From JABFSA01 sp963827515 (GTDB lineage Bacteria > Acidobacteriota > Vicinamibacteria > Vicinamibacterales > UBA2999): DNA of 64,000 bases. The notes beneath the pieces are model-generated. The model searched no databases. It was not told the origin of the DNA and saw only the letters and a program-made list of their open reading frames with translations. The DNA is taken from positions 34,136-98,135 of the forward strand of contig CAWHBF010000016.1 in assembly GCA_963827515.1 (NCBI GenBank), given 5' to 3'. This document shows, in pieces, positions 10,182-17,960 of the stretch. The translations under genes were made by a program, and so were the position numbers. How positions within the stretch are numbered: position 1 is the stretch's first letter; each line of letters starts with the position of its first letter.

Positions 10182-10410
10182 TCTATTGCCGGTTGCCCGG
10201 CTCTCGAGTGATGTTCGGGAGCGCGGCGATGGTTCCGGATTTTTCGACGCGTCCCTTTCGGAACTCATCCGCAGCTGAAAGGCCTTCGTTGGGGTCTGAA
10301 CGCGGGATTTCGAGCTAATGTCGGCCAGCCGACAAAGGTCTCGCACCTTCTTCGGCCTGTGGTTCTATTTCAGCGCCAGCGACTCCGCGATCGACGTCCT
10401 GGGACTTCCC
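10182..10410 (-). pseudogene. Decayed partial duplicate of the parB 3' half
   Basis: Two blocks match parB closely at DNA level. Bases about 10182-10303 correspond to the parB end (about 10410-10545), and 10304-10410 correspond to about 10684-10790. Roughly 140 bases between them are missing. Protein echoes are LCRLADISSKS and TPTKAFQLRMS, matching LCRLADISSKS and APTKTFQLRMS in ParB. Point changes and small indels are scattered through both blocks. The copy lies directly downstream of the intact gene, so it is a tandem duplication that lost its middle and drifted. It cannot encode a protein. Confidence 0.85.
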
Positions 10411-10413
10411 AGC

Positions 10414-11235
10414 CTATTTGCTGTTGCGCAGCTCTCGAATGATGTTCTCGAGCGCGGCGATGATTTCTGATTTTTCGACTCGTCCCTTTCGGAAGCTCAT
10501 CCGCAGCTGAAAGGTCTTCGTCGGGGCCCTGAACGCGAACACGAACGGCTTCGGCTTCGCGGTATTGGGTTTCGCAGTCTCGGCGCGAACCTCGTTTCGG
10601 GTGACCGTGCCGTGTGCCGCCATCTTCTGCAAGAGCGCCAGCATCTTCGCCGGGTCCGACTGTCGCACGATTTGTAGCAGCGTGGATTTGGAGCTGATGT
10701 CGGCCAGCCGGCAAAGGTTCCGCACCTCCTTCGGCATGTTGTTCAGCGACAGCGACTCCGTGATCGACGTCCTGGACTTCCCAAGCTTCCGGGCCATGTC
10801 TTCGTGGGTATACCGGCACTTCTGCGCCAGCTGCTCGAGCGCCTCCGCTTCTTCAAACGCCGTCAGGTCCTTGCGCTGCAGGTTCTCGATGAGCGCAAGC
10901 TCCATCACCTCGGCGTCGTCGGCTTCGCGTGGAATCACTGGCACCTCGCGCAGCCCCACCTGCACGGCCGCGTGATACCTGCGCTCTCCGGCGATGATCT
11001 CATAGCGATTCCCGAGCTGGCGCACAATCAGGGGCTCGATGATGCCCTTCTCCGCAATCGACGCCATCAGCTCGGAAAGGTCGCCCATGACCTGGCGGGG
11101 TTGAGCGGGATTCGGATCCAGCAGGTCGATCGGAACGATGAGCCCAACGGGCGTCCCGGCAGACGCGGCCAGCGTCTCCACGTAGTGCTCGTCGTGCCGC
11201 ATCCGCAGCGTGTTAGGTAGCCCGCGCTTCGACAC
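10414..11235 (-). CDS. parB: Chromosome-partitioning protein ParB
   Basis: ParB is the CTP-dependent clamp that loads at parS and works with ParA in origin segregation. The chosen GTG start at 11235 gives SKRGLPNTLRMRHDEHYVE at the N-terminus, and GGAGG lies nine bases upstream inside the end of parA. The longer upstream frame is only parA antisense-frame sequence. ParB/Srx motifs follow: LDPNPAQPRQ, GIIEPLIVR, and the CTP-binding GERRYHAA. A helix-turn-helix region (YTHEDMARKLGKSRTSITESL) comes next, then a short C-terminal dimerisation segment. It overlaps parA by 23 bases, as expected for a translationally coupled parAB pair. No parS palindrome was recognised by eye in this window. Confidence 0.93.
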   Translation of the reverse strand: MSKRGLPNTLRMRHDEHYVETLAASAGTPVGLIVPIDLLDPNPAQPRQVMGDLSELMASIAEKGIIEPLIVRQLGNRYEIIAGERRYHAAVQVGLREVPVIPREADDAEVMELALIENLQRKDLTAFEEAEALEQLAQKCRYTHEDMARKLGKSRTSITESLSLNNMPKEVRNLCRLADISSKSTLLQIVRQSDPAKMLALLQKMAAHGTVTRNEVRAETAKPNTAKPKPFVFAFRAPTKTFQLRMSFRKGRVEKSEIIAALENIIRELRNSK

Positions 11236-11983
11236 GTTCAATGACCTCCTCGCACAAGCTGTAGTAATCGGTCGCCCCGCTCGAGCCGGGCGCGAATGTA
11301 AAGATCGACTCTTTGTAGGCCGGACTCTCCTCGAGACGCACGCTCTTTGCAATCACGGTCCTGAAGACCTTGCCGCCGAACACCTTCTGTATCTGCTCGC
11401 GAATGTCACGAGCGAGGGCCGTCCGTTTGTCGTGCATCGTGATGACCACGCCGAGAATCCGCAAGGCTGGGTTGGGTCGCTGCCGGACCTTCTCGATGGT
11501 TTCGAGCAGATCATCCGTGCCTTCGAGCGCGAAGTACGACGACTGAATCGGAATGAGCAGGTGCGTCGACGCGACGAGGGCATTCACCGTGAGGAGCCCG
11601 AGCGCCGGCGGGCAGTCGATCACGATGTGCGCATACTCGCCGTTCAGCTGTTCGATTTTGTCCTTGAGCTTGAAGTGGGCATCGAGCTCACCGACCAGAC
11701 GCGCCTCGAGCTTCGCGAGACCGATGCGTGCCGGGGCGACGAAGAGATTCGCCTGCGTGGACGGCAGGATGATGTCCGCCAGACTGCAGTTGACGTCGGC
11801 GACGGCCTCGTAGGTGCTCCGCCCGACGGCGCCGTGTTCCAGGAAGGAGATCGTACTGTTCGCCTGAGGGTCGAGGTCGATGAGCAGGGTCTTCCGTCCG
11901 CGCATGGCCAGCGCCGCTGCCAGATTCACCGCGGTGGTGGTCTTGCCGACGCCCCCTTTTTGATTCGCAATGGAAACAATCAT
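11213..11983 (-). CDS. parA: ParA/Soj family chromosome-partitioning ATPase
   Basis: A 256-residue P-loop ATPase. The deviant Walker A motif KGGVGKTTT sits right at the N-terminus after MIVSIANQ, followed by LIDLDPQANS and the Walker B-like IVIDCPPALGLLTVNAL. ParA binds DNA non-specifically as an ATP dimer and moves ParB-parS complexes. The ATG at 11983 is chosen because the family begins immediately before the P-loop; the open frame extends further but shows no family similarity. It is the first gene of the parAB pair. Upstream lies the palindrome-rich gap before the bifunctional nuclease gene. Confidence 0.94.
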   Translation of the reverse strand: MIVSIANQKGGVGKTTTAVNLAAALAMRGRKTLLIDLDPQANSTISFLEHGAVGRSTYEAVADVNCSLADIILPSTQANLFVAPARIGLAKLEARLVGELDAHFKLKDKIEQLNGEYAHIVIDCPPALGLLTVNALVASTHLLIPIQSSYFALEGTDDLLETIEKVRQRPNPALRILGVVITMHDKRTALARDIREQIQKVFGGKVFRTVIAKSVRLEESPAYKESIFTFAPGSSGATDYYSLCEEVIERVEARAT

Positions 11984-12168
11984 GGACAGCGGAACTTCGA
12001 CTTTTTGAATATCGGGAACGACCGGACCGGCCCATTCTAGGTACAGGCGAAGACCCAAGTCAAATTGCGCAAGAAACAGCACGCGAAAACGAAGAGGGCT
12101 GACCGTAGAACGGCCTACCCTTGAAACATCAGGGTCGAAGGTTCGAGGGGTTGCGCGGCAGGCAGGAT

Positions 12169-12196
12169 GCCCAATGTCGGCCGGCCGACATTGGGC
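12169..12196. repeat. Perfect 28-base palindrome
   Basis: The sequence from 12169 to 12196 equals its own reverse complement without mismatch. Each 14-base arm is GCCCAATGTCGGCC. It sits between the parA start and the end of the bifunctional nuclease gene, so it could be an operator for parA or part of a bidirectional terminator. The core TGTCGGC resembles a smaller inverted repeat inside parB and its decayed copy (TGTCGGC-CA-GCCGACA near 10319-10334). Confidence 0.8.
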
Positions 12197-12199
12197 TCT

Positions 12200-12219
12200 G
12201 GGCGGCTGGTCAGCCGCCC
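12200..12219 (-). terminator. Strong GC hairpin directly after the bifunctional nuclease gene
   Basis: GGGCGGCTG at 12200-12208 pairs perfectly with CAGCCGCCC at 12211-12219 around a two-base loop. It starts four bases beyond the stop codon on the minus strand. There is no T-run after it, so it would be a non-canonical terminator or mRNA 3'-end stabiliser. It may stack with the adjacent palindrome. Confidence 0.5.
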
Positions 12220-12223
12220 ACCG

Positions 12224-12718
12224 TCACATCTTGTACTTGCCCATGTCGTCAGGGTCAAGGCTCTCGAGCCACTGCTGGAGTCGCTCGCTGTCGGCGCGGT
12301 CGGACGTGAAGTCGACGGTCTTCGCGTTGTCGATGACGGCCTCCTCCACGAGGATCGGCGCGCGGGTGCGCAGCGCCAACGCAATCGCATCACTCGGACG
12401 AGAGTCGATCACCACTCGTTCGCCCTTGACGGTCAGATAAATGATGGCGAAGAACGTATTGTCCTTGAGGTCCGAGACCACCACCTGATCCACGGTGCCG
12501 TCGAGGTCGCTGATGACGTTGCGCAGGAGGTCGTGCGTCATCGGCCTCGGCGTGGCAATGTTCTCGATCTGCAGCGCAATGGCGTTGGCCTCGAAAATGC
12601 CCACCCAGATCGGAAGCACACGCTCCCCGCCCCTGTCCTTCAGGATGACGATCGGCATGTTCGTGACGGGGTCCACCATGAGCCCCTTGATCGTCATTTC
12701 AATCAGCATGCTGCTCAC
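12224..12718 (-). CDS. Bifunctional nuclease family protein (DUF151)
   Basis: A 164-residue protein of the BFN/DUF151 family, named after a plant RNase/DNase. Family signatures are PIVILKD, LPIWVGIFEANAIALQ, RPMTHDLLRNVI and the acidic RPSDAIALALRTRAPI block. A bacterial role has not been firmly established. The GTG start at 12718 overlaps the miaB stop, so translation is coupled; an ATG nine bases later is the alternative start. The miaB-BFN pairing is common in acidobacteria-like genomes. A GC hairpin follows the stop. Confidence 0.9.
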   Translation of the reverse strand: MSSMLIEMTIKGLMVDPVTNMPIVILKDRGGERVLPIWVGIFEANAIALQIENIATPRPMTHDLLRNVISDLDGTVDQVVVSDLKDNTFFAIIYLTVKGERVVIDSRPSDAIALALRTRAPILVEEAVIDNAKTVDFTSDRADSERLQQWLESLDPDDMGKYKM

Positions 12719-14076
12719 CTAACCATATCGGCAGCGACCACCTCGCCCCACAGGCTATAGGCGCCGGCTCTCCGAATCGCGACCGGCACGACTCGTCCAA
12801 TCCATCCATCGGTGCCAGACGTCGTGTGGGGGATCGGGAAGTTCACGACGGTGTTTCCCTGCGTCCGGCCGGAGAGTTCTGTATCGCGGCGCCGGCTCAC
12901 AGCATCCACCATCACTTCCGGGACGCTGCCGACGAGTCGTTCGTGTAACTCGATCTGGATTTGACGCTGCCGCGCCTGCAGCGTCACGATGCGCCGTGAT
13001 TTCGTCTCCTCGCTCACGTCGTCCGGCATCCGCTTCGACGCCAAGGTATTGGGCCGCACGGAGTATTTGAACGAAAAGATGCACGTAAAACGCACCGCGT
13101 CAACGAGCGCCATCGTCTCCTCGAAGTCCGCCTCGGTCTCGCCGGGGAACCCCACGATGATATCGGTGGACAGCGTGGCGCGTGGAATCATTTCGTGAAT
13201 GCGATCAACCAGCGCGAGGTACTCCTCACGATTGTAGCGCCGTCGCATCGCGTGCAGCACGGCCGTGGAGCCGGACTGCACCGGCAGATGCAGGTGCTTG
13301 CACACCCTTGGCAGGTCGCGAACCGCCTGAATCAGACGGTCTCCCGTGTGACGCGGATGAGGGCTGGCAAATCGAATCCGCTCGACGCCGGTGATGTCGT
13401 TGACCTCTGAAAGAAGTTCTGCGAAATCACAGCCCGCATCGTCAGGCGCCTGGTAGTGGTTGACGATTTGCCCCAGAAGGTGCACTTCCCGGCGGCCGGA
13501 ATCGACGGCCTGGCGAACGTCCGCCAGGACCTCCGCTTTCGGACGCATCCGCTCGTGCCCGCGGGTATAGGGTACGACGCAGAACGCGCAGTGGTCGTTG
13601 CAGCCCTCGATGATCGTCACGTACGCCTTCACGGGGTCCATCCGGCGCGTAATGCCCAGCGGAAAGCTGACGTCGTCCCAGGGGTTGATATCAACCTCCG
13701 CGAATGGGGATGCCGCCGCCTTCTCGAGCAACAGGGGGAGCATCTTGAGCCGCTGAGTGCCCACGACGACATCGATGACATGACCGTTGGTACGCGTCAG
13801 GAGCGCCTGGCCTTCCTGCTGAGCCACACAACCCGCCACGGCGACCATCGGCCGGTGTCCTGTCTCTTCCCCGAGCACCCGCAGTTCGCCAAGCCTGGTG
13901 TAGAGCTTGTCCTCGGCGTGCTCGCGAACACTGCAGGTGTTGATGACGATCAGGTCGGCGTGTCGGTCGCTGTCCGTTGACTCGTATCCCGCCTGGTCCA
14001 GGAGACCGGCCATTCGCTCCGAATCATGGACGTTCATCTGGCAGCCGAACGTCTCAATCAGGTATTTCTTGGCCAT
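12715..14076 (-). CDS. miaB: tRNA-2-methylthio-N6-dimethylallyladenosine synthase MiaB
   Basis: A radical-SAM methylthiotransferase that converts i6A37 to ms2i6A37 in tRNAs reading UNN codons. The 453 residues follow the normal order. The N-terminal UPF0004 domain has three cluster cysteines (FGCQMN, INTCSVRE, VAGCVAQ). The radical-SAM domain has CNDHCAFC near residue 157, which binds the second 4Fe-4S cluster. A C-terminal TRAM domain contains SGRTQGNTVVNFP. The start overlaps the end of recN by 19 bases and the stop overlaps the nuclease gene, giving a recN-miaB-BFN operon. Confidence 0.96.
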   Translation of the reverse strand: MAKKYLIETFGCQMNVHDSERMAGLLDQAGYESTDSDRHADLIVINTCSVREHAEDKLYTRLGELRVLGEETGHRPMVAVAGCVAQQEGQALLTRTNGHVIDVVVGTQRLKMLPLLLEKAAASPFAEVDINPWDDVSFPLGITRRMDPVKAYVTIIEGCNDHCAFCVVPYTRGHERMRPKAEVLADVRQAVDSGRREVHLLGQIVNHYQAPDDAGCDFAELLSEVNDITGVERIRFASPHPRHTGDRLIQAVRDLPRVCKHLHLPVQSGSTAVLHAMRRRYNREEYLALVDRIHEMIPRATLSTDIIVGFPGETEADFEETMALVDAVRFTCIFSFKYSVRPNTLASKRMPDDVSEETKSRRIVTLQARQRQIQIELHERLVGSVPEVMVDAVSRRRDTELSGRTQGNTVVNFPIPHTTSGTDGWIGRVVPVAIRRAGAYSLWGEVVAADMVR

Positions 14077-15743
14077 TCTCCACGCTTTCGCCTTTCGCTT
14101 TCGCCTTTCGCCTTTGCCTCGGAACGGCCGGCCAACAGGTCTTGCGCTGTGGCCCGAATTGCCTCCGTGACAGCACTGCCGCCGATCATCCGACCAATCT
14201 CGTCCACCCGTCGAGCCTCGCTCAATCGTTCGACCGACGTGACCGTTCGCCCCGCCTTCACCTGCTTGTCAATGCGGAACTGCGTGGCGCCCCTTGCGGC
14301 AATCTGAGGCAGGTGCGTAATGCAGAGCACCTGAAAGCGATCGCCCAACGCCCGCAGGCGGACCCCGACGACGTCCGCCACCCGGCCCCCGATGCCGGCG
14401 TCCACTTCGTCGAAGATCAACGTCTTGCCGGGCTTGTCGCCGACCGTCAGGGTCTTCAAAGCCAGCATCACGCGCGATAGCTCGCCGCCCGACACAATGC
14501 GCGCCAGGGGCCGCAACTCCTCCCCCGGATTCGGCGAGACGAAGAACTCGGCCCGATCGATACCGCGGTCTCCCCAGCCGTCGGAGCCGACTTCATTCGG
14601 ATTGAACCGAACCTCGAATCGCGTCCGCTCCATCGCCAACTCGGCAAGGAGCTTCTCCATCCGTCGCGCAAACCGATCGGCCGCTTCACGACGTTGGCGC
14701 GACAGGCGTCGTGCGATCTCCAGGTAGCGGCCTTCCGTCTCACGCAGTCGTGTCAGGAGATCCTCGGTGCGTTCTCCACTGCCGCTCAGCAGCTCTCGCT
14801 CCCGCGAGAGGTCCCTTCCCCGTTCGATCACCTCATCCAGGCTCGGACCATACTTTCGCTTCAACCGCTCGAGGAACGCCAACCGGTCTTCCACCTCTTG
14901 CAGGCGGCCTGGGGAGGCGTCCACGCCGTCCGAATAGCTGCGCAAGAAAAACGCGAGGTCCTCGAGTTGTGACTTGATACCGTCCCGAGCACCGAGATAC
15001 GGGAGAAACTGTGGGTCAATCGTCGCCAACTCCCCCACCCGCTTCCACACGCCCGCCAACGAGGCCAACACCGCATCATCGCGGTCGTAAAGCGCCCCGT
15101 AGCCTTCCTCGCAGAGCTGATGAATTCGTTCAGCGCTCGCGAGCACCTGGCGTGCGGCCGCCAGCGTCTCGTCCTCGCCGCTTCGAGGAGCAGCTCTTTC
15201 GAGCTCGGCGAGCTGAAACACCACGAGGTCCAAACGGGCGGATCTCTCGCGTGCGTCCATCCGAGAACCCTCGAGCTGCTCACGCAGGTCACGGACTTCA
15301 TTCCACGCCGCGCCCACCTGTCCCACGAGGACGGTCAGCTCCGCGAATTCATCCAGCACCGAGAGATGCGTCGTGGGATCGAGCAGCGTCTGATGATCGT
15401 GCTGCCCGTGCAGCTCGGCCAGGCGGCTCGAGAGATCGCGAAGGGCCGCCGCGGTGGCCAGGGCGCCGTTGACGAACGAGCGGCTGCGACCCTGGCTCGT
15501 CAGTTCCCGGCGGACCACCACCTCCTGCCCCTCGTGCTCGAAGATCGCCTCGATGACCGCGTGTGACTCACCAGTGCGCACGAGATCGGCCGACGACCGG
15601 CCGCCAAGCAGGAGTCCGACTGCCTCAACGACAATGGACTTCCCAGCCCCGGTCTCACCCGTGAGCACGTTGAACCCTGGCTCGAACTCGACCTCTACGG
15701 CCTCGATCACCGCCAGGTTACGGATGCGGAGGAAGCGAAGCAT
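14058..15743 (-). CDS. recN: DNA repair protein RecN
   Basis: An SMC-like ATPase for double-strand-break repair, 561 residues. Walker A GETGAGKSIVVE lies near residue 30. Two coiled-coil arms fill the centre. The ABC signature IVSGGELSRVMLAL and Walker B TLIFDEVDAGIGG lie in the last third. The C-terminal tail AKAKGESERRKRGEWP is encoded by a degenerate CTTTCGC repeat and looks like recently added sequence. It is the first gene of the minus-strand recN-miaB-BFN run and is divergent from the tol operon. Confidence 0.95.
   Translation of the reverse strand: MLRFLRIRNLAVIEAVEVEFEPGFNVLTGETGAGKSIVVEAVGLLLGGRSSADLVRTGESHAVIEAIFEHEGQEVVVRRELTSQGRSRSFVNGALATAAALRDLSSRLAELHGQHDHQTLLDPTTHLSVLDEFAELTVLVGQVGAAWNEVRDLREQLEGSRMDARERSARLDLVVFQLAELERAAPRSGEDETLAAARQVLASAERIHQLCEEGYGALYDRDDAVLASLAGVWKRVGELATIDPQFLPYLGARDGIKSQLEDLAFFLRSYSDGVDASPGRLQEVEDRLAFLERLKRKYGPSLDEVIERGRDLSRERELLSGSGERTEDLLTRLRETEGRYLEIARRLSRQRREAADRFARRMEKLLAELAMERTRFEVRFNPNEVGSDGWGDRGIDRAEFFVSPNPGEELRPLARIVSGGELSRVMLALKTLTVGDKPGKTLIFDEVDAGIGGRVADVVGVRLRALGDRFQVLCITHLPQIAARGATQFRIDKQVKAGRTVTSVERLSEARRVDEIGRMIGGSAVTEAIRATAQDLLAGRSEAKAKGESERRKRGEWPRNT
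14084..14118. repeat. Degenerate CTTTCGC tandem repeat at the recN/miaB junction
   Basis: About five imperfect copies of a 6-7 base unit (GCTTTCGCC / TTTCGC) lie at the overlap of the recN end and the miaB start. On the minus strand they encode the charged RecN tail. A shorter relative of the same pattern lies at the start of rapZ (about 22866-22890). Confidence 0.6.
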
Positions 15744-15772
15744 GCGGGCGGAACTTCCATCGTATCATACGT

Positions 15773-15801
15773 TTGACAGCATTCAGGCCCCGTGGTACTC
15801 T
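15773..15801 (+). promoter_or_regulatory. Sigma-70-type promoter of the tol-pal operon
   Basis: A perfect -35 TTGACA at 15773-15778, a 17-base spacer and a -10-like TACTCT at 15796-15801 place the transcription start near 15808, upstream of tolQ. It is the best promoter match in the window. It also argues against the GTG at 15792 as the tolQ start, because that codon lies inside the promoter. Confidence 0.65.
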
Positions 15802-15854
15802 CGCAAGGTCTGCGCCTTCCCAGCGGCGCGCTACCCGATGTTCCGGAGGCTTCG

Positions 15855-16607
15855 TTGCACACGTTTGGCTCCCTTCTCCTTGCGCTGCAAGTGCAGGGCG
15901 ACGGTACCCCTCTTGCCGGGAGCGGTGAGGTCGTCAACCTAATCGCCGAAACGACACCGCTCAATCAAGCGGTGCTCGCGCTGTTGCTGCTGTTCTCCAT
16001 CGCCTCCTGGGCGATCATTCTTCAGAAGACCTGGGCGTTCCGCGCATCGGACCGGGACACAGCTCGTTTCCTCGACGCGTTTCGCCAGAGCAGCAAGTTC
16101 TCCGAAGTACAAGCTGTCTGCTCGACGCTGCCGGCCACACCGCTCGTCGGTGTATTTCAGGCCGGATACGCGGAAATCAACGCGCAGTTTCGCGTGACCA
16201 CCGCTGCGCAACCGGCGAGCACCGGATCCTCCCGACCCGTCCTCAAGAGTCTCGACGGCGTGGACCGTGCCCTCATCCGCGCGGCGACGGCGGAAGTAAA
16301 CAAGCTCGAGCGTCGCATGACGTTTCTCGCCACGACCGCCAGCGTCACCCCGTTCATCGGTCTGTTCGGCACGGTGGTGGGAATCATGATCGCCTTCCAA
16401 CGCATCGGCGCCTCCGGCTCGACGAATCTCGCGATCGTGGCACCCGGAATCAGTGAAGCGCTCATCGCAACGGCCGCAGGTCTCTTCGCCGCGATTCCGG
16501 CCCTGGTCTTCTACAACCACTTCGCACACCGCGTGAAGGAGTGCTCGGCGACGCTCGACGATTTCGCGCTCGAGTTCCTCAACATCGCGGAACGGAACTT
16601 CACCTAG
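15855..16607 (+). CDS. tolQ: TolQ/ExbB family proton-channel subunit
   Basis: The inner-membrane proton-channel subunit of the Tol-Pal system. A TTG start at 15855 is chosen: GGAGG lies five bases upstream, and the only longer start (GTG 15792) lies inside the promoter. The 250-residue protein has an N-terminal helix (AVLALLLLFSIASWAIIL) and a cytoplasmic loop. The conserved MotA/TolQ/ExbB block follows, with TASVTPFIGLFGTVVGIM and ISEALIATAAGLFAAIPAL forming helices two and three. It is the first gene of tolQ-tolR-tolA-tolB-pal-cpoB. Confidence 0.92.
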   Translation: MHTFGSLLLALQVQGDGTPLAGSGEVVNLIAETTPLNQAVLALLLLFSIASWAIILQKTWAFRASDRDTARFLDAFRQSSKFSEVQAVCSTLPATPLVGVFQAGYAEINAQFRVTTAAQPASTGSSRPVLKSLDGVDRALIRAATAEVNKLERRMTFLATTASVTPFIGLFGTVVGIMIAFQRIGASGSTNLAIVAPGISEALIATAAGLFAAIPALVFYNHFAHRVKECSATLDDFALEFLNIAERNFT

Positions 16608-16734
16608 GATGCACCCGCCCATGACGACGACGTCTGTCAAAGGCTCGGGCGTGCGCTGTGCAATTCTGCGCACGATCGGGCGCGCTCCTGGTCGGCCTCG
16701 GTCGCGGGCAAGAGGGGTAGGTCGTAACTAACGT

Positions 16735-17196
16735 ATGCAGGTTCTCCCATCTTCCGCTCCCGGCGCCGGCAGCCGGCACCGCAGAGGGCGCCGAGTGGTG
16801 CCGACGCTCTCCGAGATCAACGTCGTACCCATGGTCGACGTGATGCTCGTGCTGCTCATTATTTTCATGGTCGCGGCACCGATGCTGCAACGCGGGGTTC
16901 AGGTGAACCTTCCGGTCGCAAGCCGTGCGCAGGAGATTGCCAGCGAGCAGCTGTTCGTCGACCTGCCGTTCTCCTACCGTACCGATCGCCGAGTCTTCAT
17001 CGACAAGGAGGCCGTGCGGATCGACTTCCTCGCGGAACGCATGCGACAGCTCACCGTGAACCGGACTGACAAGCGCGTCTATCTCCGAGGGGACGCGCAG
17101 GTCAATCTGCAGGAACTGTACGAAGTATTCGACCGACTCCGCGAGGCGGGAATTCAGGACGTGGGCATCATCTCGAAGCTACCAGGCGAACAATGA
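16735..17196 (+). CDS. tolR: TolR/ExbD family biopolymer transport protein
   Basis: 153 residues with one N-terminal helix containing the proton-carrying aspartate in INVVPMVDVMLVLLIIFMV. A periplasmic domain ends in GIQDVGIISKLPGE, typical of ExbD/TolR. It pairs with TolQ to use the proton gradient. The ATG at 16735 follows a 127-base gap after tolQ. The tolA-like gene overlaps its stop by four bases. Confidence 0.93.
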   Translation: MQVLPSSAPGAGSRHRRGRRVVPTLSEINVVPMVDVMLVLLIIFMVAAPMLQRGVQVNLPVASRAQEIASEQLFVDLPFSYRTDRRVFIDKEAVRIDFLAERMRQLTVNRTDKRVYLRGDAQVNLQELYEVFDRLREAGIQDVGIISKLPGEQ

Positions 17197-17960
17197 GCGA
17201 AGTCGCCGATGTCATCGTCGCACGCCAGCGGCGGGCCGAACCGTTCGGATCGATGCTCGTGTGGTCGATCGCGGTGCACGCCGGCTTGCTGGCGTTTTTC
17301 ATTTTCGGTCCAGACTGGCAGCTCGCCGCGGTCGAACCGCCGAAGACCGTCATGAACATCAGCCTGGCGGGCGCCCCGGGGCCGCGCGCGGGAGGGATGA
17401 GTCCGATGGGCGGCCGCGCCATCCCCGCACCCACGCCTGACGCTACGCCTCGAGCGATGCCACCACCGCCGCCAAGACCAGCGGAGCGGGTGGTCCCAAC
17501 AAAGCCCGTCCCAGCAAAGCCCGTGGAACGCGCGCCCACGCGAAGCACCAGCAGGCGGCAGGCGCAGCCGGTCGCCACCGAGGAGCCGCAGACCGGAGTG
17601 ACCCGCACCGAGACGGGCGCTCGCGGGCAGGGCTTTGGCCTCTCAACCGGCGGCGCCGGCGGCAGCGGCGTTCAACTGGACGTCTCGAACTTTTGCTGCC
17701 CGGAATACATCGAGCAGATGGTCACGCTGATCCACAGAAACTGGCAACCGAACCAAGGCGTGCGGGGTACGACCGGGATGAAATTCACGATCGCCCGGGG
17801 CGGATTGATTCAGGACGTCATGGTCGAACGCCCGAGCGGATTTCTCGCGCTGGACCTGGCGGCCGAGCGCGCGCTGCTGACAACGCGGCTTCCAGAATTA
17901 CCTCCCGCGTTTCCCAACCCGTCGCTGACCGTTCATATTACATTCGAGTACCAACGGTGA
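17193..17960 (+). CDS. TolA/TonB-like protein with TonB C-terminal domain
   Basis: 255 residues: a single helix near residues 20-38 (MLVWSIAVHAGLLAFFIF) and a long Pro/Ala/Thr-rich periplasm-spanning segment. A C-terminal TonB/TolA-type domain follows, with IHRNWQPNQGV, GLIQDVMVERPSG and AAERALLTTRLPELP. By position between tolR and tolB it fills the TolA role, linking TolQR to TolB and Pal. The C-terminal domain reads as TonB-family, which is usual in this phylum. A CC pair (FCCPEY) precedes the domain. It overlaps tolR by four bases and tolB by one. Confidence 0.88.
   Translation: MSEVADVIVARQRRAEPFGSMLVWSIAVHAGLLAFFIFGPDWQLAAVEPPKTVMNISLAGAPGPRAGGMSPMGGRAIPAPTPDATPRAMPPPPPRPAERVVPTKPVPAKPVERAPTRSTSRRQAQPVATEEPQTGVTRTETGARGQGFGLSTGGAGGSGVQLDVSNFCCPEYIEQMVTLIHRNWQPNQGVRGTTGMKFTIARGGLIQDVMVERPSGFLALDLAAERALLTTRLPELPPAFPNPSLTVHITFEYQR

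Larger units (their letters stand above)
9954..10413. other. Gene-free stretch between GH57 and parB
   Basis: 460 bases without an intact gene. It holds a dif-like recombination site near the left end, about 170 bases of unremarkable sequence, and then a decayed duplicate of the parB 3' half that abuts the parB stop codon. The short open frames here are remnants of that duplicate or chance. Confidence 0.8.

Noticed and set aside
10414..12223. parS site near parAB
   Set aside because: No sequence like the usual parS palindrome was found by eye; the 28-base palindrome is unrelated in sequence.
16609..16731. 40-codon frame between tolQ and tolR
   Set aside because: No ribosome site, Arg-rich, no hydrophobic segment or recognisable motif; probably leader sequence of tolR.
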